From CAIVVT01 sp963838205 (lineage in GTDB: Bacteria > Acidobacteriota > Terriglobia > Bryobacterales > Bryobacteraceae), in NCBI GenBank assembly GCA_963838205.1, contig CAWIQF010000015.1, forward strand, positions 62,001 through 126,000: a DNA stretch of 64,000 bases, written 5' to 3'. Shown here piece after piece: positions 45,627 to 55,117 of this stretch. Numbering within the stretch: the first letter of the stretch is position 1; the number at the start of each line of letters is the position of its first letter. The notes beneath the pieces are model-generated. The model was given only the letters and a program-made list of their open reading frames with translations. It made no database searches and was not told where the DNA came from. The position numbers were made by a program, and so were the translations under genes.

Positions 45627-46420
45627 AACGCTGCGCGCTGTTGGTGCCCGTCGTTCTCTGTACGCTCGCGGCGGGGCTGTACGCGGCCGACTTCGCCGCC
45701 TTGAAGCCGCAGGGTTACGTGAGCGATTTCGCCGGCGTGGTCGATCAGGGCTCGCGCGAGCAGATCGACGCCTATTGCGCGCGGGTCGAGCAGACCACCG
45801 GCGCGGAGATCGCGCTGGTCACGCTCAGCAGCACCGAGGGCGAGCCGGTCGAGGACGTGGCCAACCTGCTGTACCGCAAATGGGGCGTGGGCCTGAAGAA
45901 AACGAACGAAGGCGTTCTTGTTTTACTCGTGGTGAACGATCGCCGCTCACGCATCGAGGTCGGCTACGGCCTGGAACCGGTCATCACCGACGGTTACGTC
46001 GGCGGCCTGCTGCGCAGCCTGATTCCGTCGTTGCGCAGCGGGGATTACGCCCAGGCGCTGGCCGACGCGGCGCACCAGTTGGGCGAAAAGATCGCGGCGT
46101 CCAAGGGCGTCGCCATCGGCGGGCCGGCGCCGCGGCGCACTACGAGTCCGCGGCCCGAGGGCTTGCCGATCGGCCCGCTGGTGATGGCGGGAATCATCTT
46201 CATCCTGTTCCTGTTCGCCCGCGGCCGCGGCGCCGCGGGAGCCAACGGGGGCGGTTTCTGGGGCTTCTTGATTGGCATGCTCATCGGCAACCTGCTGGGC
46301 GGAGGAGGGGGACCGCGCTCCGGTGGCGGCGGCGGATTCGGCGGCTTCGACTCCGGCGACAGCTTCGGCGGATTCGGCGGAGGCGACTCCGGCGGCGGGG
46401 GCGCATCGGGCAGTTGGTAA
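45620..46420 (+). CDS. TPM-domain membrane protein with Gly-rich tail, 266 aa
   Basis: The TPM domain (TLP18.3/Psb32/MOLO-1 fold) spans about 30-150, with VSDFAGVVDQGSREQIDAYC, TTGAEIALVTL, DVANLLYRKWGVG and IEVGYGLEPVITDGYVG. A signal peptide precedes it. A membrane segment (LVMAGIIFILFLFA) and a second hydrophobic stretch follow, then a Gly/Ser/Phe-rich tail typical of these proteins. The start is a TTG at 45620 or 45623 with AAGGAG upstream, overlapping the M16 stop. LemA, a frequent partner of TPM proteins, lies two genes downstream. Confidence 0.87.
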   Translation: MLKRCALLVPVVLCTLAAGLYAADFAALKPQGYVSDFAGVVDQGSREQIDAYCARVEQTTGAEIALVTLSSTEGEPVEDVANLLYRKWGVGLKKTNEGVLVLLVVNDRRSRIEVGYGLEPVITDGYVGGLLRSLIPSLRSGDYAQALADAAHQLGEKIAASKGVAIGGPAPRRTTSPRPEGLPIGPLVMAGIIFILFLFARGRGAAGANGGGFWGFLIGMLIGNLLGGGGGPRSGGGGGFGGFDSGDSFGGFGGGDSGGGGASGSW

Positions 46421-46444
46421 TGGATCGCATTTCAGGAGAGTGCC

Positions 46445-47164
46445 ATGGCCGATCACGATAAACTGCTGCAGCAACTGGTGGAGAAGTTGAAAGCGGCTCA
46501 GGGAAAGTCGCTGGTGAGCGTCATTCTCTACGGCTCGGCGGCGGCCGGCGATCATCACGCCGCGTACTCCGATCTGAACGTGTTTTGCGTTCTCACGGCG
46601 GTCACAGCGAAGGAATTGGCCGCCAGCGAGCCCATTTTCCACTGGTGGCGCGAACTGCACCACCCGGCGCCGCTGCTGATGAGCGTCGAGGAGGTGCGCG
46701 AGAGCACCGATTGCTTCCCCATCGAGTTCATGGATATGCGCGAGCGGCGGCGCGTCCTGTACGGTGAGGACGTCGTGGCCAATCTCGCGATCGAGGAGGT
46801 GTTCTACCGCGCGCAGGTGGAACACGACCTGATGGCCAAGTTGCTGCGCTTGCGCCAGAAGGCGGCCGGCGTGCTCAGCGACAATGAACTGCTGCTGCGG
46901 CTGATGGCCGATTCCGTGTCGACCTTCTGCATTCTCGGCCGCCACGGGCTGCGCCTGGCCGGCGTGGAGTCCGCCTGGAGCAAGCGTGAAATCGTCGCCG
47001 CGGGCGTGCAGCATTTCAGTATGACGGGCCAATCGTTTTATACTTTGTTGGATCTGCGCGAGGGCCGCGCCAAGGCGCGGGACATCGACGCGGCGGGGTT
47101 ATTCGAAAAATATCTCGCGGACATCGCGGCCCTGATAGAGGCCGTGGATCGTCTGGAACGTTAG
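46445..47164 (+). CDS. Nucleotidyltransferase-domain protein, 239 aa
   Basis: The N-terminal half has the minimal polymerase-beta-like motif LYGSAAAGDHHAAYSDLNVF (GS followed by D-x-N in place of the usual DxD). The C-terminal half is alpha-helical (about 115-239) and could be HEPN-like. The product may transfer nucleotides to a small molecule, protein or RNA, but the Asn in place of the second acidic residue makes activity uncertain. It lies between the TPM and LemA genes. GGAGAG upstream supports the start. Confidence 0.75.
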   Translation: MADHDKLLQQLVEKLKAAQGKSLVSVILYGSAAAGDHHAAYSDLNVFCVLTAVTAKELAASEPIFHWWRELHHPAPLLMSVEEVRESTDCFPIEFMDMRERRRVLYGEDVVANLAIEEVFYRAQVEHDLMAKLLRLRQKAAGVLSDNELLLRLMADSVSTFCILGRHGLRLAGVESAWSKREIVAAGVQHFSMTGQSFYTLLDLREGRAKARDIDAAGLFEKYLADIAALIEAVDRLER

Positions 47165-47174
47165 GAGACAGACC

Positions 47175-47756
47175 ATGAAAATCGCTCTCATTATTCTCGG
47201 AGTCGTGCTGGCGCTGGTGCTGATTGGCGGGTTGATTGTGTTCTCCATGGGCGTTGGCGTGAACAACGACCTGGTGCGGCAACAGGAGGCGGTGAAGGCC
47301 GCGTGGTCGCAAGTGGACATCGCCTTGCAGCGCCGCGCCGACCTGATCCCCAATCTGGTGGAGACCGTGAAGGGCTATGCGACGCATGAAAAAGATGTGA
47401 TCGCGTCGGTCGCGAACGCCCGCGCGGCACTCGGCGGCGCGCGCACGCCCGGCGAAAAAATTACCGCCAACGGGCAGTTGGACAGCGCGATCAGCCGCCT
47501 GCTGCTGGTGGTGGAAAACTACCCGAACCTGAAAGCGAACGAGAATTTCCTCCGTCTGCAGGACGAACTCGCCGGGACCGAAAACCGGATCGCCGTCGAA
47601 CGGCACAAGTACAATGAAACGCTGCAGCGCTACAACACGAACATCGGGCTGTTTCCGAACAATCTGTTCGCGTCAATGCTCGGCTTCCACCGCAACGACG
47701 AGTACTTCAAGACCGAGGAGCGCGCGCGGCAGGCGCCCGCGGTGAGTTTCAAATAG
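47175..47756 (+). CDS. lemA: LemA-family protein, 193 aa
   Basis: An N-terminal membrane helix (IALIILGVVLALVLIGGLIV) precedes the LemA coiled-helical domain. Typical segments are VDIALQRRADLIPNLVETVK, GYATHEKDV, and ENYPNLKANENFLRLQDELA with GTENRIAVERHKYNE. The function is not known in general. LemA proteins are often encoded beside TPM proteins, as here. AGGAGAC lies upstream of the start. Confidence 0.95.
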   Translation: MKIALIILGVVLALVLIGGLIVFSMGVGVNNDLVRQQEAVKAAWSQVDIALQRRADLIPNLVETVKGYATHEKDVIASVANARAALGGARTPGEKITANGQLDSAISRLLLVVENYPNLKANENFLRLQDELAGTENRIAVERHKYNETLQRYNTNIGLFPNNLFASMLGFHRNDEYFKTEERARQAPAVSFK

Positions 47757-47766
47757 GAGCGCCGCC

Positions 47767-49212
47767 ATGAGCGCGAGAACGTTTCCGAATTACATCGGCG
47801 GCCAATGGGTCGAAGGCCCGTTGTTCGAGAATCGGAATCCGGCCGACACGTCCGAAATCGTGGGGCTGCATGTCGCCGGGATTCCCGAGGACATCGAACG
47901 GGCTGCCGCGGCGGCGCAAGCCGCGCTGCCGGCCTGGAGCGCGCTGAACGGCCCCGCGCGTGGAGCGTTGCTCTACAAAGTGGCGGACCTGCTCGAACAG
48001 CGCTTCGACGAGATCTCGGCCGACATGACGCGCGAGGAAGGCAAGACGCTCGCGGAGTCGAAGGGCGAGGTGCGGCGGTCGATCAACATCTTCCGCTACT
48101 TCGCTGCCGAGGGGCCGCGCCTGGCCGGCGTGCTCGCTCCCAGCGAGCGCGACCGCGTGCAGATGTTCGCCGTGCGCAAGCCGGTGGGCGTGGTGGCGCT
48201 GATCACGCCATGGAATTTTCCCAGCGCAATTCCGGCCTGGAAACTGGCGCCGGCGCTGATCTGCGGCAACACGGTGGTGCTGAAGCCGGCCTCGGCGGCT
48301 CCGCTGAGCGCATGGCGGATTATCGAAGCGTGCCACGAGGCGGGCATTCCGAAGGGCGTGGTGAATTTCGTCGCCGGATCTGGCGCCAGCCTGGGCCGCG
48401 CGCTGGTCGAGGCCCCGGCGGTCCAGGCCGTTTCCTTCACCGGCTCGTGCGAAATCGGCCACAAACTGCATGCGCTGGCCTCGGCGCGGCGCCTGCGGAT
48501 TCAACTCGAAATGGGCGGCAAGAACCCGACCATCGTGCTGGCCGACGCCGACTTCGCGAGCGCCGTGGAGAACGTCGCCAACGCGGCATTCTTCTCGACG
48601 GGCCAGAAGTGCACGGCCACCTCGCGGGCGATTGTCGAGGAGCCGATTTACGATCGTTTCGTCGCAGCGCTGGCCGAGCGGACGCGCAGTTTGAAAGTCG
48701 GCAACGGCATGCAGCCAGGCATCGAGATCGGCCCGTGCGTCGACGAGGGGCAGATGAATACGGTGCTCCACTACATCGAAACTGGCCGCCGGGAATGCGG
48801 CGCGCCGCTCGCCGGCGGGCGCCGGTTGACCGGTCCGGATTACGACCGCGGTTGGTTCGTCGAGCCGACTCTGTTCGCCGATGTCGATCCGCAAGCGGCC
48901 ATCGCGCGCGAAGAAATCTTCGGGCCGGTGCTGGCGGTCACGCGCGCCCGCGATTTCCAGCACGCCATGGAACTGGCCAACGCGAGCCAGTTCGGACTCT
49001 CGGCCTCCATCCAGACGACCAACGTGTCGCGCGTGTTCGAATTCATCCACGGCATGCAAGCCGGGCTGCTCACGATTAACCTGCCGAGCGCCGGGGTGGA
49101 ATATCAGCTCCCGTTCGGCGGCACTAAGGACTCCAGCTTCGGACCCAAGGAACAGGGCCCCGCGGCGGTGGAATTTTACAGCGACTATAAGACGGTTTAT
49201 CTCCGTTATTGA
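47767..49212 (+). CDS. Aldehyde dehydrogenase, probably 2-oxoglutarate semialdehyde dehydrogenase, 481 aa
   Basis: This NAD(P)-dependent enzyme has the catalytic Cys282 in TGQKCTATSRA and the general base Glu248 in LEMGGKNP. The cofactor region is ITPWNFPSAIPAWK and SFTGSCEIG. The C-terminus (LPFGGTKDSSFGPKEQG) fits the subgroup with 2,5-dioxovalerate dehydrogenases. The specific substrate is inferred from the following FAH-family gene: such pairs convert 2-keto-3-deoxy sugar acids to 2-oxoglutarate. The gene starts 10 bases after lemA. Confidence 0.85.
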   Translation: MSARTFPNYIGGQWVEGPLFENRNPADTSEIVGLHVAGIPEDIERAAAAAQAALPAWSALNGPARGALLYKVADLLEQRFDEISADMTREEGKTLAESKGEVRRSINIFRYFAAEGPRLAGVLAPSERDRVQMFAVRKPVGVVALITPWNFPSAIPAWKLAPALICGNTVVLKPASAAPLSAWRIIEACHEAGIPKGVVNFVAGSGASLGRALVEAPAVQAVSFTGSCEIGHKLHALASARRLRIQLEMGGKNPTIVLADADFASAVENVANAAFFSTGQKCTATSRAIVEEPIYDRFVAALAERTRSLKVGNGMQPGIEIGPCVDEGQMNTVLHYIETGRRECGAPLAGGRRLTGPDYDRGWFVEPTLFADVDPQAAIAREEIFGPVLAVTRARDFQHAMELANASQFGLSASIQTTNVSRVFEFIHGMQAGLLTINLPSAGVEYQLPFGGTKDSSFGPKEQGPAAVEFYSDYKTVYLRY

Positions 49213-49222
49213 GGCATGATTC

Positions 49223-50068
49223 ATGAAGCTCGGTCAGATCGAATGGGATGGCCGCATCACGGCCGCGGTGTTTGAAAAAGGCTACGCGCTGCCCGTGCCG
49301 GGCTATACGGTGCGCGATTTGGTGGACGACAGCGAACGGCAGCACGAGCCATTCCTCGCGTTCGTGGCACGGCACGTCAGCAAGGGCCAAATCGAGGCGC
49401 CGCCGAAGATTCCGATTCTGCCGCGCGAGGTGTGGGCCTGCGGCTGCACGTACGAGATGAGCGCCTCGTTCCGCGATGCGGAGCACGGTACGCGGGAGGG
49501 TTTCTACCGGCAGGCCTTCACCGCGCCGCGGCCCGAGATTTTCTTCAAGGGCACGGGGCGCGTGTGCGTCGGTCCGGGCGCGGCGATTGGAATCCGGAAG
49601 GACTCGACGTTCACGGCGCCGGAGCCCGAATTGGCCGTACTGCTGGGCTCGAAGGGGAAGGTCCTCGGCTACACCCTGGCCAACGATGTGTCGGCCTGGG
49701 ACATCGAGCGCGAGAATCCGCTCTATCTGCCGCAGTCGAAGGTCTTCACCGGCTGCTGCGCGCTGGGGCCGTGGTTTGTGACCGCGGAGGAACTGGCGAA
49801 TCCCTATGCGCTGGACATGGCCTGCACGATTCACCGCGCAGGCGAGTTGCTGTTCGAGGGCCGCAGTTCGACGGCCAAGCTCGGACGCAAAATCGAGTTG
49901 CTGATCGAGTACCTGCTGCGGGCCAATCCCGTACCCGCCGGGTCGGTTCTGCTCACGGGCACGGGCATCATCGCGCCGCAGGAGGCCGCGCTGCACCCGG
50001 GCGACATGGTGGCCATCTCCGCGGACGGCCTGGGCACGCTCTCGAATATCGCGGCCCTGGTGGGCTGA
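49223..50068 (+). CDS. Fumarylacetoacetate-hydrolase-family protein, probable 2-keto-3-deoxy-pentonate dehydratase, 281 aa
   Basis: The FAH fold is recognised from VWACGCTYEMSAS, PEIFFKGTGRV and the metal-binding ExE in TAPEPELAVLLG, then GYTLANDVSAWDIERENP and GSVLLTGTGIIAP. This subgroup includes 2-dehydro-3-deoxy-D-arabinonate dehydratase. With the upstream aldehyde dehydrogenase it could complete oxidative pentose degradation to 2-oxoglutarate. The upstream sugar dehydrogenase and sugar-acid dehydratase are not in the window. The gap to the upstream gene is only 10 bases. Confidence 0.82.
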   Translation: MKLGQIEWDGRITAAVFEKGYALPVPGYTVRDLVDDSERQHEPFLAFVARHVSKGQIEAPPKIPILPREVWACGCTYEMSASFRDAEHGTREGFYRQAFTAPRPEIFFKGTGRVCVGPGAAIGIRKDSTFTAPEPELAVLLGSKGKVLGYTLANDVSAWDIERENPLYLPQSKVFTGCCALGPWFVTAEELANPYALDMACTIHRAGELLFEGRSSTAKLGRKIELLIEYLLRANPVPAGSVLLTGTGIIAPQEAALHPGDMVAISADGLGTLSNIAALVG

Positions 50069-50110
50069 GGCGCCGGCAGCCGGAATCCATCCCGGCCGGC
50101 GGCACGCCCG

Positions 50111-50638
50111 CTATTGAGAATCCTCCAGTCCCTCCAGTTCATCGGCCTGCGCCGAGAAGCGTTTCAGCACCTTGATGGATGGGCCCGCGGCGAAGCCGGC
50201 GGTTCGCAGACGGCGGTACAGCGAGGCCAGGTGTTTCGGCTCGGCCAGGTATTCGGCAGGCTTCTGGCCACGCAGCTTCAGCACGATGAATTGTTCGATT
50301 TGTAACATCTCGTCGATGTCGGAATACGCTTCACCGACGGCCTTCTGCGCCACCGATCGCGCCACCTGTTTGCGCATCAAATCGCGCAGGACGCGCTGGC
50401 TGCCCACCCGATTGCCGCGGACCCGGGCTTCGGCGTAATGCTCGGCGTACTGCCGGTCATCGAGCACCTGCAGTGCCTTCAGCCTGGCGATCACCTGATC
50501 GACGTCACCCACCTGCGCGGCCCGCGCCCGCAGCTTCTGCCGCAGCTCGGCAATCGATCGGGCGCGCTGGCCCAGCAGGCGCAGGCCGTATTGGCGAAGC
50601 GCCTCAAGATCGAGTTTCTTAGGCGGCTTGAAGGGCAT
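50111..50638 (-). CDS. recX: Regulatory protein RecX, 175 aa
   Basis: RecX modulates RecA filaments. The family pattern of three-helix repeats is visible: ALRQYGLRLLGQRARSIAEL, RLKALQVLDDRQYAEHYAE, NRVGSQRVLRDLMRKQV and RLRTAGFAAGPSIKVLKRF. The start is uncertain: ATG 50638 (MPFKPPKKLD) is preferred over 50662. recA is not next to it in this window. Confidence 0.85.
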   Translation of the reverse strand: MPFKPPKKLDLEALRQYGLRLLGQRARSIAELRQKLRARAAQVGDVDQVIARLKALQVLDDRQYAEHYAEARVRGNRVGSQRVLRDLMRKQVARSVAQKAVGEAYSDIDEMLQIEQFIVLKLRGQKPAEYLAEPKHLASLYRRLRTAGFAAGPSIKVLKRFSAQADELEGLEDSQ

Positions 50639-50780
50639 CCAGGGATCACTATAGCGCCGCAAGGCTGCGCCGGCGATTCCAGGTTACCGCCGCGCCAGAT
50701 CGGCAGCCTCCGCACTGCGCGATCCACCGCTCCATTCAATTAGCGTGGAGTACACTGGTAGTTGCAAGGAGTCCCGTTAT

Positions 50781-51110
50781 ATGGACGAAGACAAGAGAAT
50801 TCCGTATTTTCTTCTCGGTCTGGGCATTGGAGCCGCCATTGGTATTCTGTTTGCTCCGAAAGCCGGTCCCGAGACGCGCGATTTTCTGCTTACGAAAGCC
50901 GACGACGGGAAGGAGTTTCTGAAGCGCAAGAGCGTTGAGTTGAAGGATAACGCCACGGAACTCGTCGATCGCGGCAAGCAGGCCATCTCGCGCCAGAAGG
51001 ACAACCTCACGACGGCCGTGGAAGCCGGCAAGCAGGCCTATCGCGAAGCCACAGCGGCGCAGGCGCCGGCTCCGGTGGTCGGCCAAGACGACATGATTGA
51101 AGGCGTCTGA
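50781..51110 (+). CDS. YtxH-like small membrane protein, 109 aa
   Basis: One short membrane segment (PYFLLGLGIGAAIGILFAPK) followed by KAGPETRD and a long charged helix fits the YtxH family, which occurs in stress and envelope contexts. AAGGAG at about 50767 selects the ATG at 50781. The next gene also has one membrane helix and a coiled tail, so the two may act together at the membrane. Confidence 0.82.
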   Translation: MDEDKRIPYFLLGLGIGAAIGILFAPKAGPETRDFLLTKADDGKEFLKRKSVELKDNATELVDRGKQAISRQKDNLTTAVEAGKQAYREATAAQAPAPVVGQDDMIEGV

Positions 51111-51124
51111 GAGGCGGCCTCGAC

Positions 51125-51637
51125 GTGCCGCAGCCCGATACGACTTTTCTGTTGATGGCGATCGCGGTGCTCATCTCGAGCATCGCGCTGCTGCTCTCCG
51201 CCCTGGCGACCCTGGGGACCTATCGCGCGGTGCGCCGGCTGGAGTCCCAAATTGGGCCGCTATTGCCACAGGCCGCGGAGTTTCTCCAGAACTCGCGCCA
51301 GGCCCTGGACGTAGCGCTCGTACAATTCCGCGAAACCGGCGCTAAGACACAGGCGGTGCTCGACGATGTGCGCGCGGAAATCGCGCATATTGCAATCGTG
51401 CGAGCCGATCTCGCCGGCCGGCTGCAGGCCCAGATGCAGCGCGTCGAACTGGTGCTCGACGATGCCGTCTCGTGTGTTCAAACGATCACTAACACCATGC
51501 AGGGCGGCGTGATCCGGCCGCTCCGGGAAGTGGGTGGAATTTTGGCCGGCGTGCGCACGGCGGTGCGCGTTTTCCTGCATTTTCAGCGCCCCAGCGTGGA
51601 TCAGGCGACGCCCGACGACGAGGCCTTCCTCGGCTGA
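51125..51637 (+). CDS. DUF948-like single-pass membrane protein, 170 aa
   Basis: The start is GTG at 51125. One N-terminal membrane helix (LLMAIAVLISSIALLLSALA) precedes a long heptad-rich region (RRLESQIGPLLPQAAEFLQN onward) with conserved amphipathic spacing. Similar proteins often follow YtxH genes. The function is unknown. Confidence 0.72.
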   Translation: MPQPDTTFLLMAIAVLISSIALLLSALATLGTYRAVRRLESQIGPLLPQAAEFLQNSRQALDVALVQFRETGAKTQAVLDDVRAEIAHIAIVRADLAGRLQAQMQRVELVLDDAVSCVQTITNTMQGGVIRPLREVGGILAGVRTAVRVFLHFQRPSVDQATPDDEAFLG

Positions 51638-51728
51638 TGGCGGCCGCTGGAAAGAAGCGCAGGAATCCGTTCACGCGACGCGCGACGCGCGTCCTGATTC
51701 GAGCCTGGGGCTGTAGACTGGGTTCGTG

Positions 51729-54185
51729 ATGCGCCTTTTCGCAGCCGTCGCGCTGGCGGTTTTCTTTGTGGCCGGCGCCGCGCATCCTGCGGCGACGCAA
51801 GCGCAGAATCAGACGCCTTCTAATCCATCCCAGCCCGCTGCTGCGATCGGCGCCGAGTTGCACCAATTGAAACTCGATCCGGACGCCTGTTACCGCGTTC
51901 GCGATATTGCTCTCGAGCGCCCCGATATCCGGTTTTTCTTCACCGACGGCTGGCTGATTTTTGCGCGGCCCGTCGCCGGGCATCGTATCGCGGCCCTCTA
52001 CAGCGCGCGCGAAAGCACCGACGACGCCGAAATCCTGGTCCGTCCCTCCAACCGCAGTGAACGCGCGAGCCTGGCGCAAGCCGCCGGCACTCCGAATTTG
52101 AACGAACATTTTCGAGCCGCTGTGTTTGTCTTCACGGACGGCGGCGGGGAAGAGCTGATTTCTGAAATCGAACGCAGCGGCGCCAAGAAAAGCGAGGAGC
52201 GGGGATTGCTCTACGCCTCCGAGTCCGGCGACACTGTGCGCAGCCTCGCCACCAGCCTGGAGGTCCGCGTCGTGCACGACTTACTGATCGGCGCCGCCAG
52301 CCGTGGCGAAGGGCTCAGCTTCGCGGCCATTGCCGGCCGGACTCTCGGCAACTTCGACGTTTTTTTCGACCCGACCACCTATGAGCAGGCGGTGGTGGGG
52401 AAAGTATCCAGCTCCGGAGCCAGCGCCCGATTCGACATTTGGACGAGTTTCCGGTCTCGAGCGAGCCTGCGCGCCGAGACTCCGCTGCCGGCCGATTTCA
52501 GCCTCGAGAATTACCGCATCGAGGCCACCATCCAACCCGATCTGCATGTGAATGTGGTGACGCGCATGACGCTGCGCGCGGGACATCGGCTGGCCGGCGT
52601 CGTCGGCCTCGACATCTCTCCGCGGATGAACCTCACCGCAGCCCGGGTGGATGGCCAGCAAGTGGAAATCTTCCGCCGCCAGTCGCTACGCGAATCGCTC
52701 GCCGGCGGCGGGGTCAACGATACATTCCTCATCGGTCTGCCGACGCCGGTGGAGCCGGGTGCGACTCGTGAGATCGAGATCCGGCACGACGGCGAAGTGA
52801 TCCACAAGGCCGGAGACGGGGTCTTCTTTGTCGCCGACCGCGTGAGCTGGTATCCGTCCCGCGGCTTCCGATTGGCGACCTACGACCTGACCTTCCGTTT
52901 GCCCAAGCAATACCTGCTGGCGGCGCCCGGAGACCCGCTGGAGGAGAAGATCGAAGGCGACTGGCGCATCGTACACCGGCGCTGCGCGCAGCCCATCCGC
53001 ATGGCCGGCTTCAACATCGGCAGCTATGATCACGTGAGCATCAAGCGCGGCGATTACGAAGTGGAAATGTACGCCAACACTAACGCCGAGCCCTTCCTGT
53101 CCGCGCGCAAGCCCGCTGCCGCCGCGGCCTCGTCCGCACCCGATGGCCCCGCACTGGTCCGCAAAACAGGCGCCGGCGAATCGCCCGCGAAGGTCTCTCC
53201 CAATCCGGCTACGCGCATGGGCGCCGTCGGCGCGGAGATCGCCGAGGAATTCGAGTGGATGGCCTCGCAATTCGGCCCGCCGCCCTTGAAAAGGATCGCG
53301 GTCTCGCCCATTCCAGGCTTCTTCGGGCAAGGCTTTCCGGGGCTGATCTACCTTTCGACGGTCAGCTACCTGGAGGACTCGGCGCGCAAATCGCTCCTCA
53401 AGAGCGACTCCGTCACCGACGCTTTCTTCACCTCGATCATGCACGCGCACGAGGTGGCGCACCAGTGGTGGGGCAATCTCGTCTCTCCCGCCACGTACCA
53501 CGACGAATGGCTCTCCGAGGCCTTGGCCAACTACTCGGCGCTGCTCGTGCTCGAGCGCAAACGCGGGCCCAAGGCGGTGGAGGCTGTGCTCGAGGATTAT
53601 CGCAAAGCGCTGCTCGCGCCCGGTCCGTCGTCCACGATCGAGGCCAGCGGCCCGATCACCTGGGGCGTCCGGTTGAGAGACGACGGCCGGCTCACGGTGT
53701 GGCACGCCATCATCTACGGGAAGGGCACCTGGATCGTCCACATGCTGCGGCGCCGCATGGGTGACGACGCGTTCATGCGCATGCTTTTGGAACTGCGGAA
53801 ACGCTACGAACTGCGCCCCCTAAGCACCGAGGAGTTCCGCGCGCTGGCCGCGGAGTTCCTCCCGCCCCACGACCCCGATCCGGCGCTCGAGAGCTTCTTC
53901 GACACGTGGGTCTACGGAACCGGCATCCCGCTGCTCGAGTTGTCCACTTCCATCCGCGGCAAAGCCCCGGCGGTGGCGCTGACCGTCACTGTCCGGCAGA
54001 GCGATGTCCCTGACGACTTCGTCACCGAAGCGCCGCTGGAGGTTCGTCCCGCGGGTGGCGGCAAGCCGATTGTGCGCTGGGTCCACACCAGTTCCGAGCC
54101 GGCGGTCATTACCATGAAGCTGAAGGCGCGGCCGCAAAAAGTGGAACTCGCGCCGGGCATGGCCATGCTGATGAAGAGCAAGTGA
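51729..54185 (+). CDS. M1-family zinc aminopeptidase, secreted, 818 aa
   Basis: The gluzincin motif is H574-E575-V-A-H578, with Glu597 eighteen residues further (HEVAHQWWG...WLSEALANY), exactly the M1 pattern. A signal peptide (FAAVALAVFFVAGAAH) is present. About 250 residues before the M1 region do not resemble the core family and may be an extra domain. The usual substrate-binding GxMEN motif is not obvious, so it may belong to a divergent M1 subfamily. ATG 51729 was preferred to the GTG at 51726. Confidence 0.9.
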   Translation: MRLFAAVALAVFFVAGAAHPAATQAQNQTPSNPSQPAAAIGAELHQLKLDPDACYRVRDIALERPDIRFFFTDGWLIFARPVAGHRIAALYSARESTDDAEILVRPSNRSERASLAQAAGTPNLNEHFRAAVFVFTDGGGEELISEIERSGAKKSEERGLLYASESGDTVRSLATSLEVRVVHDLLIGAASRGEGLSFAAIAGRTLGNFDVFFDPTTYEQAVVGKVSSSGASARFDIWTSFRSRASLRAETPLPADFSLENYRIEATIQPDLHVNVVTRMTLRAGHRLAGVVGLDISPRMNLTAARVDGQQVEIFRRQSLRESLAGGGVNDTFLIGLPTPVEPGATREIEIRHDGEVIHKAGDGVFFVADRVSWYPSRGFRLATYDLTFRLPKQYLLAAPGDPLEEKIEGDWRIVHRRCAQPIRMAGFNIGSYDHVSIKRGDYEVEMYANTNAEPFLSARKPAAAAASSAPDGPALVRKTGAGESPAKVSPNPATRMGAVGAEIAEEFEWMASQFGPPPLKRIAVSPIPGFFGQGFPGLIYLSTVSYLEDSARKSLLKSDSVTDAFFTSIMHAHEVAHQWWGNLVSPATYHDEWLSEALANYSALLVLERKRGPKAVEAVLEDYRKALLAPGPSSTIEASGPITWGVRLRDDGRLTVWHAIIYGKGTWIVHMLRRRMGDDAFMRMLLELRKRYELRPLSTEEFRALAAEFLPPHDPDPALESFFDTWVYGTGIPLLELSTSIRGKAPAVALTVTVRQSDVPDDFVTEAPLEVRPAGGGKPIVRWVHTSSEPAVITMKLKARPQKVELAPGMAMLMKSK

Positions 54186-54274
54186 GGACCACGGCGCATC
54201 CCGGCCTGCATCCTCTTCCGCGTGCACTGCGCCCGCAAAGCGATCGCCCAAGCCGCCGCGGTAACGTAGAAGAC

Positions 54275-55117
54275 ATGCTGACCCGTAGAGGATTCATCGC
54301 CACCGCCGGCGCGGCCGCCGCCATGGCCGCGCGCGCACAGAACGAACCCGCGTTGAGAATCGGCGTAATGGACGGCGTGTTGCGTCTGGCTTCGCAGCCC
54401 GAGGCCGTCGCCAAAGCCCGCGCGCTCGGTCTCGGCGGCGTCCAGGTCACCCTCGGACAGGATGCCGCGAAAACGCGCCTGCTGCTGGAGGACGCCGCGC
54501 TGCAACGCGCCTGGAAAGAGGCGGCGCAGCGCGAAGGCGTGACGCTCGACGCCACCTACCTCGACATTCTGCATGTGAATTGTTTGAAGAACGATCCTAA
54601 GGCGCCGGACTTCGTCGCCCGCGGCATCGCTGCCACCAAGGCTATCGGCGCGCCCATTCTGATGACGGTCTTCTTCGGCAAATGCGAGCTGCTCTCGCGC
54701 CAGGAGACCGATTCCGCGATCGCCGCCTTCAAGGAACTGGTCCAGGAAGCAGCGCGGGCAAAGATCGTGATCGGCTTCGAAAACGTTCTGCTGGCCGAAG
54801 AGAACATGCGCGCGCACGACCTCATCGCCTCGCCCTGGTTCAAGATCTTCTACGACGTCGGCAACCTCACCAACATGAAAGGCCAGAACGCCGCCGCGGA
54901 GATCCGCCGGCTGGGCCGCGAGCGTATCTGCCAATTTCATTTCAAGGACAAAGGTTACCTCGGCGAGGGCAAGGTGGACTTCCCGGCGATCCTCGCCGCG
55001 ATCCACGACATTGGCTTCCGCGGCTGGGCCAACCTCGAGACCAATTCGCCCTCCGGCGACGTGGATGCCGACGTGAAACGCAACCTAGGCTACCTCCAGG
55101 GCCTGCTGCGGGGATGA
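54275..55117 (+). CDS. Tat-exported sugar phosphate isomerase/epimerase-type TIM-barrel protein, 280 aa
   Basis: The N-terminus MLTRRGFIATAGAAAAMAAR is a Tat-type leader with paired arginines. The barrel carries VQVTLGQDAA, IVIGFENVLLAEENM, WFKIFYDVGNLTNM, ICQFHFKDKGYLGEGKVDFP and FRGWANLETNSP, with the metal-binding Glu, Asp, His and Glu pattern of the family. The substrate is unknown. Its stop overlaps the start of the purine permease gene (ATGA), suggesting a shared transcript. Confidence 0.85.
   Translation: MLTRRGFIATAGAAAAMAARAQNEPALRIGVMDGVLRLASQPEAVAKARALGLGGVQVTLGQDAAKTRLLLEDAALQRAWKEAAQREGVTLDATYLDILHVNCLKNDPKAPDFVARGIAATKAIGAPILMTVFFGKCELLSRQETDSAIAAFKELVQEAARAKIVIGFENVLLAEENMRAHDLIASPWFKIFYDVGNLTNMKGQNAAAEIRRLGRERICQFHFKDKGYLGEGKVDFPAILAAIHDIGFRGWANLETNSPSGDVDADVKRNLGYLQGLLRG

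Noticed and set aside
54682..55113. Upstream extension of the purine permease frame
   Set aside because: The extension is a shadow frame of the isomerase gene; the permease starts at 55114 by homology and overlap.
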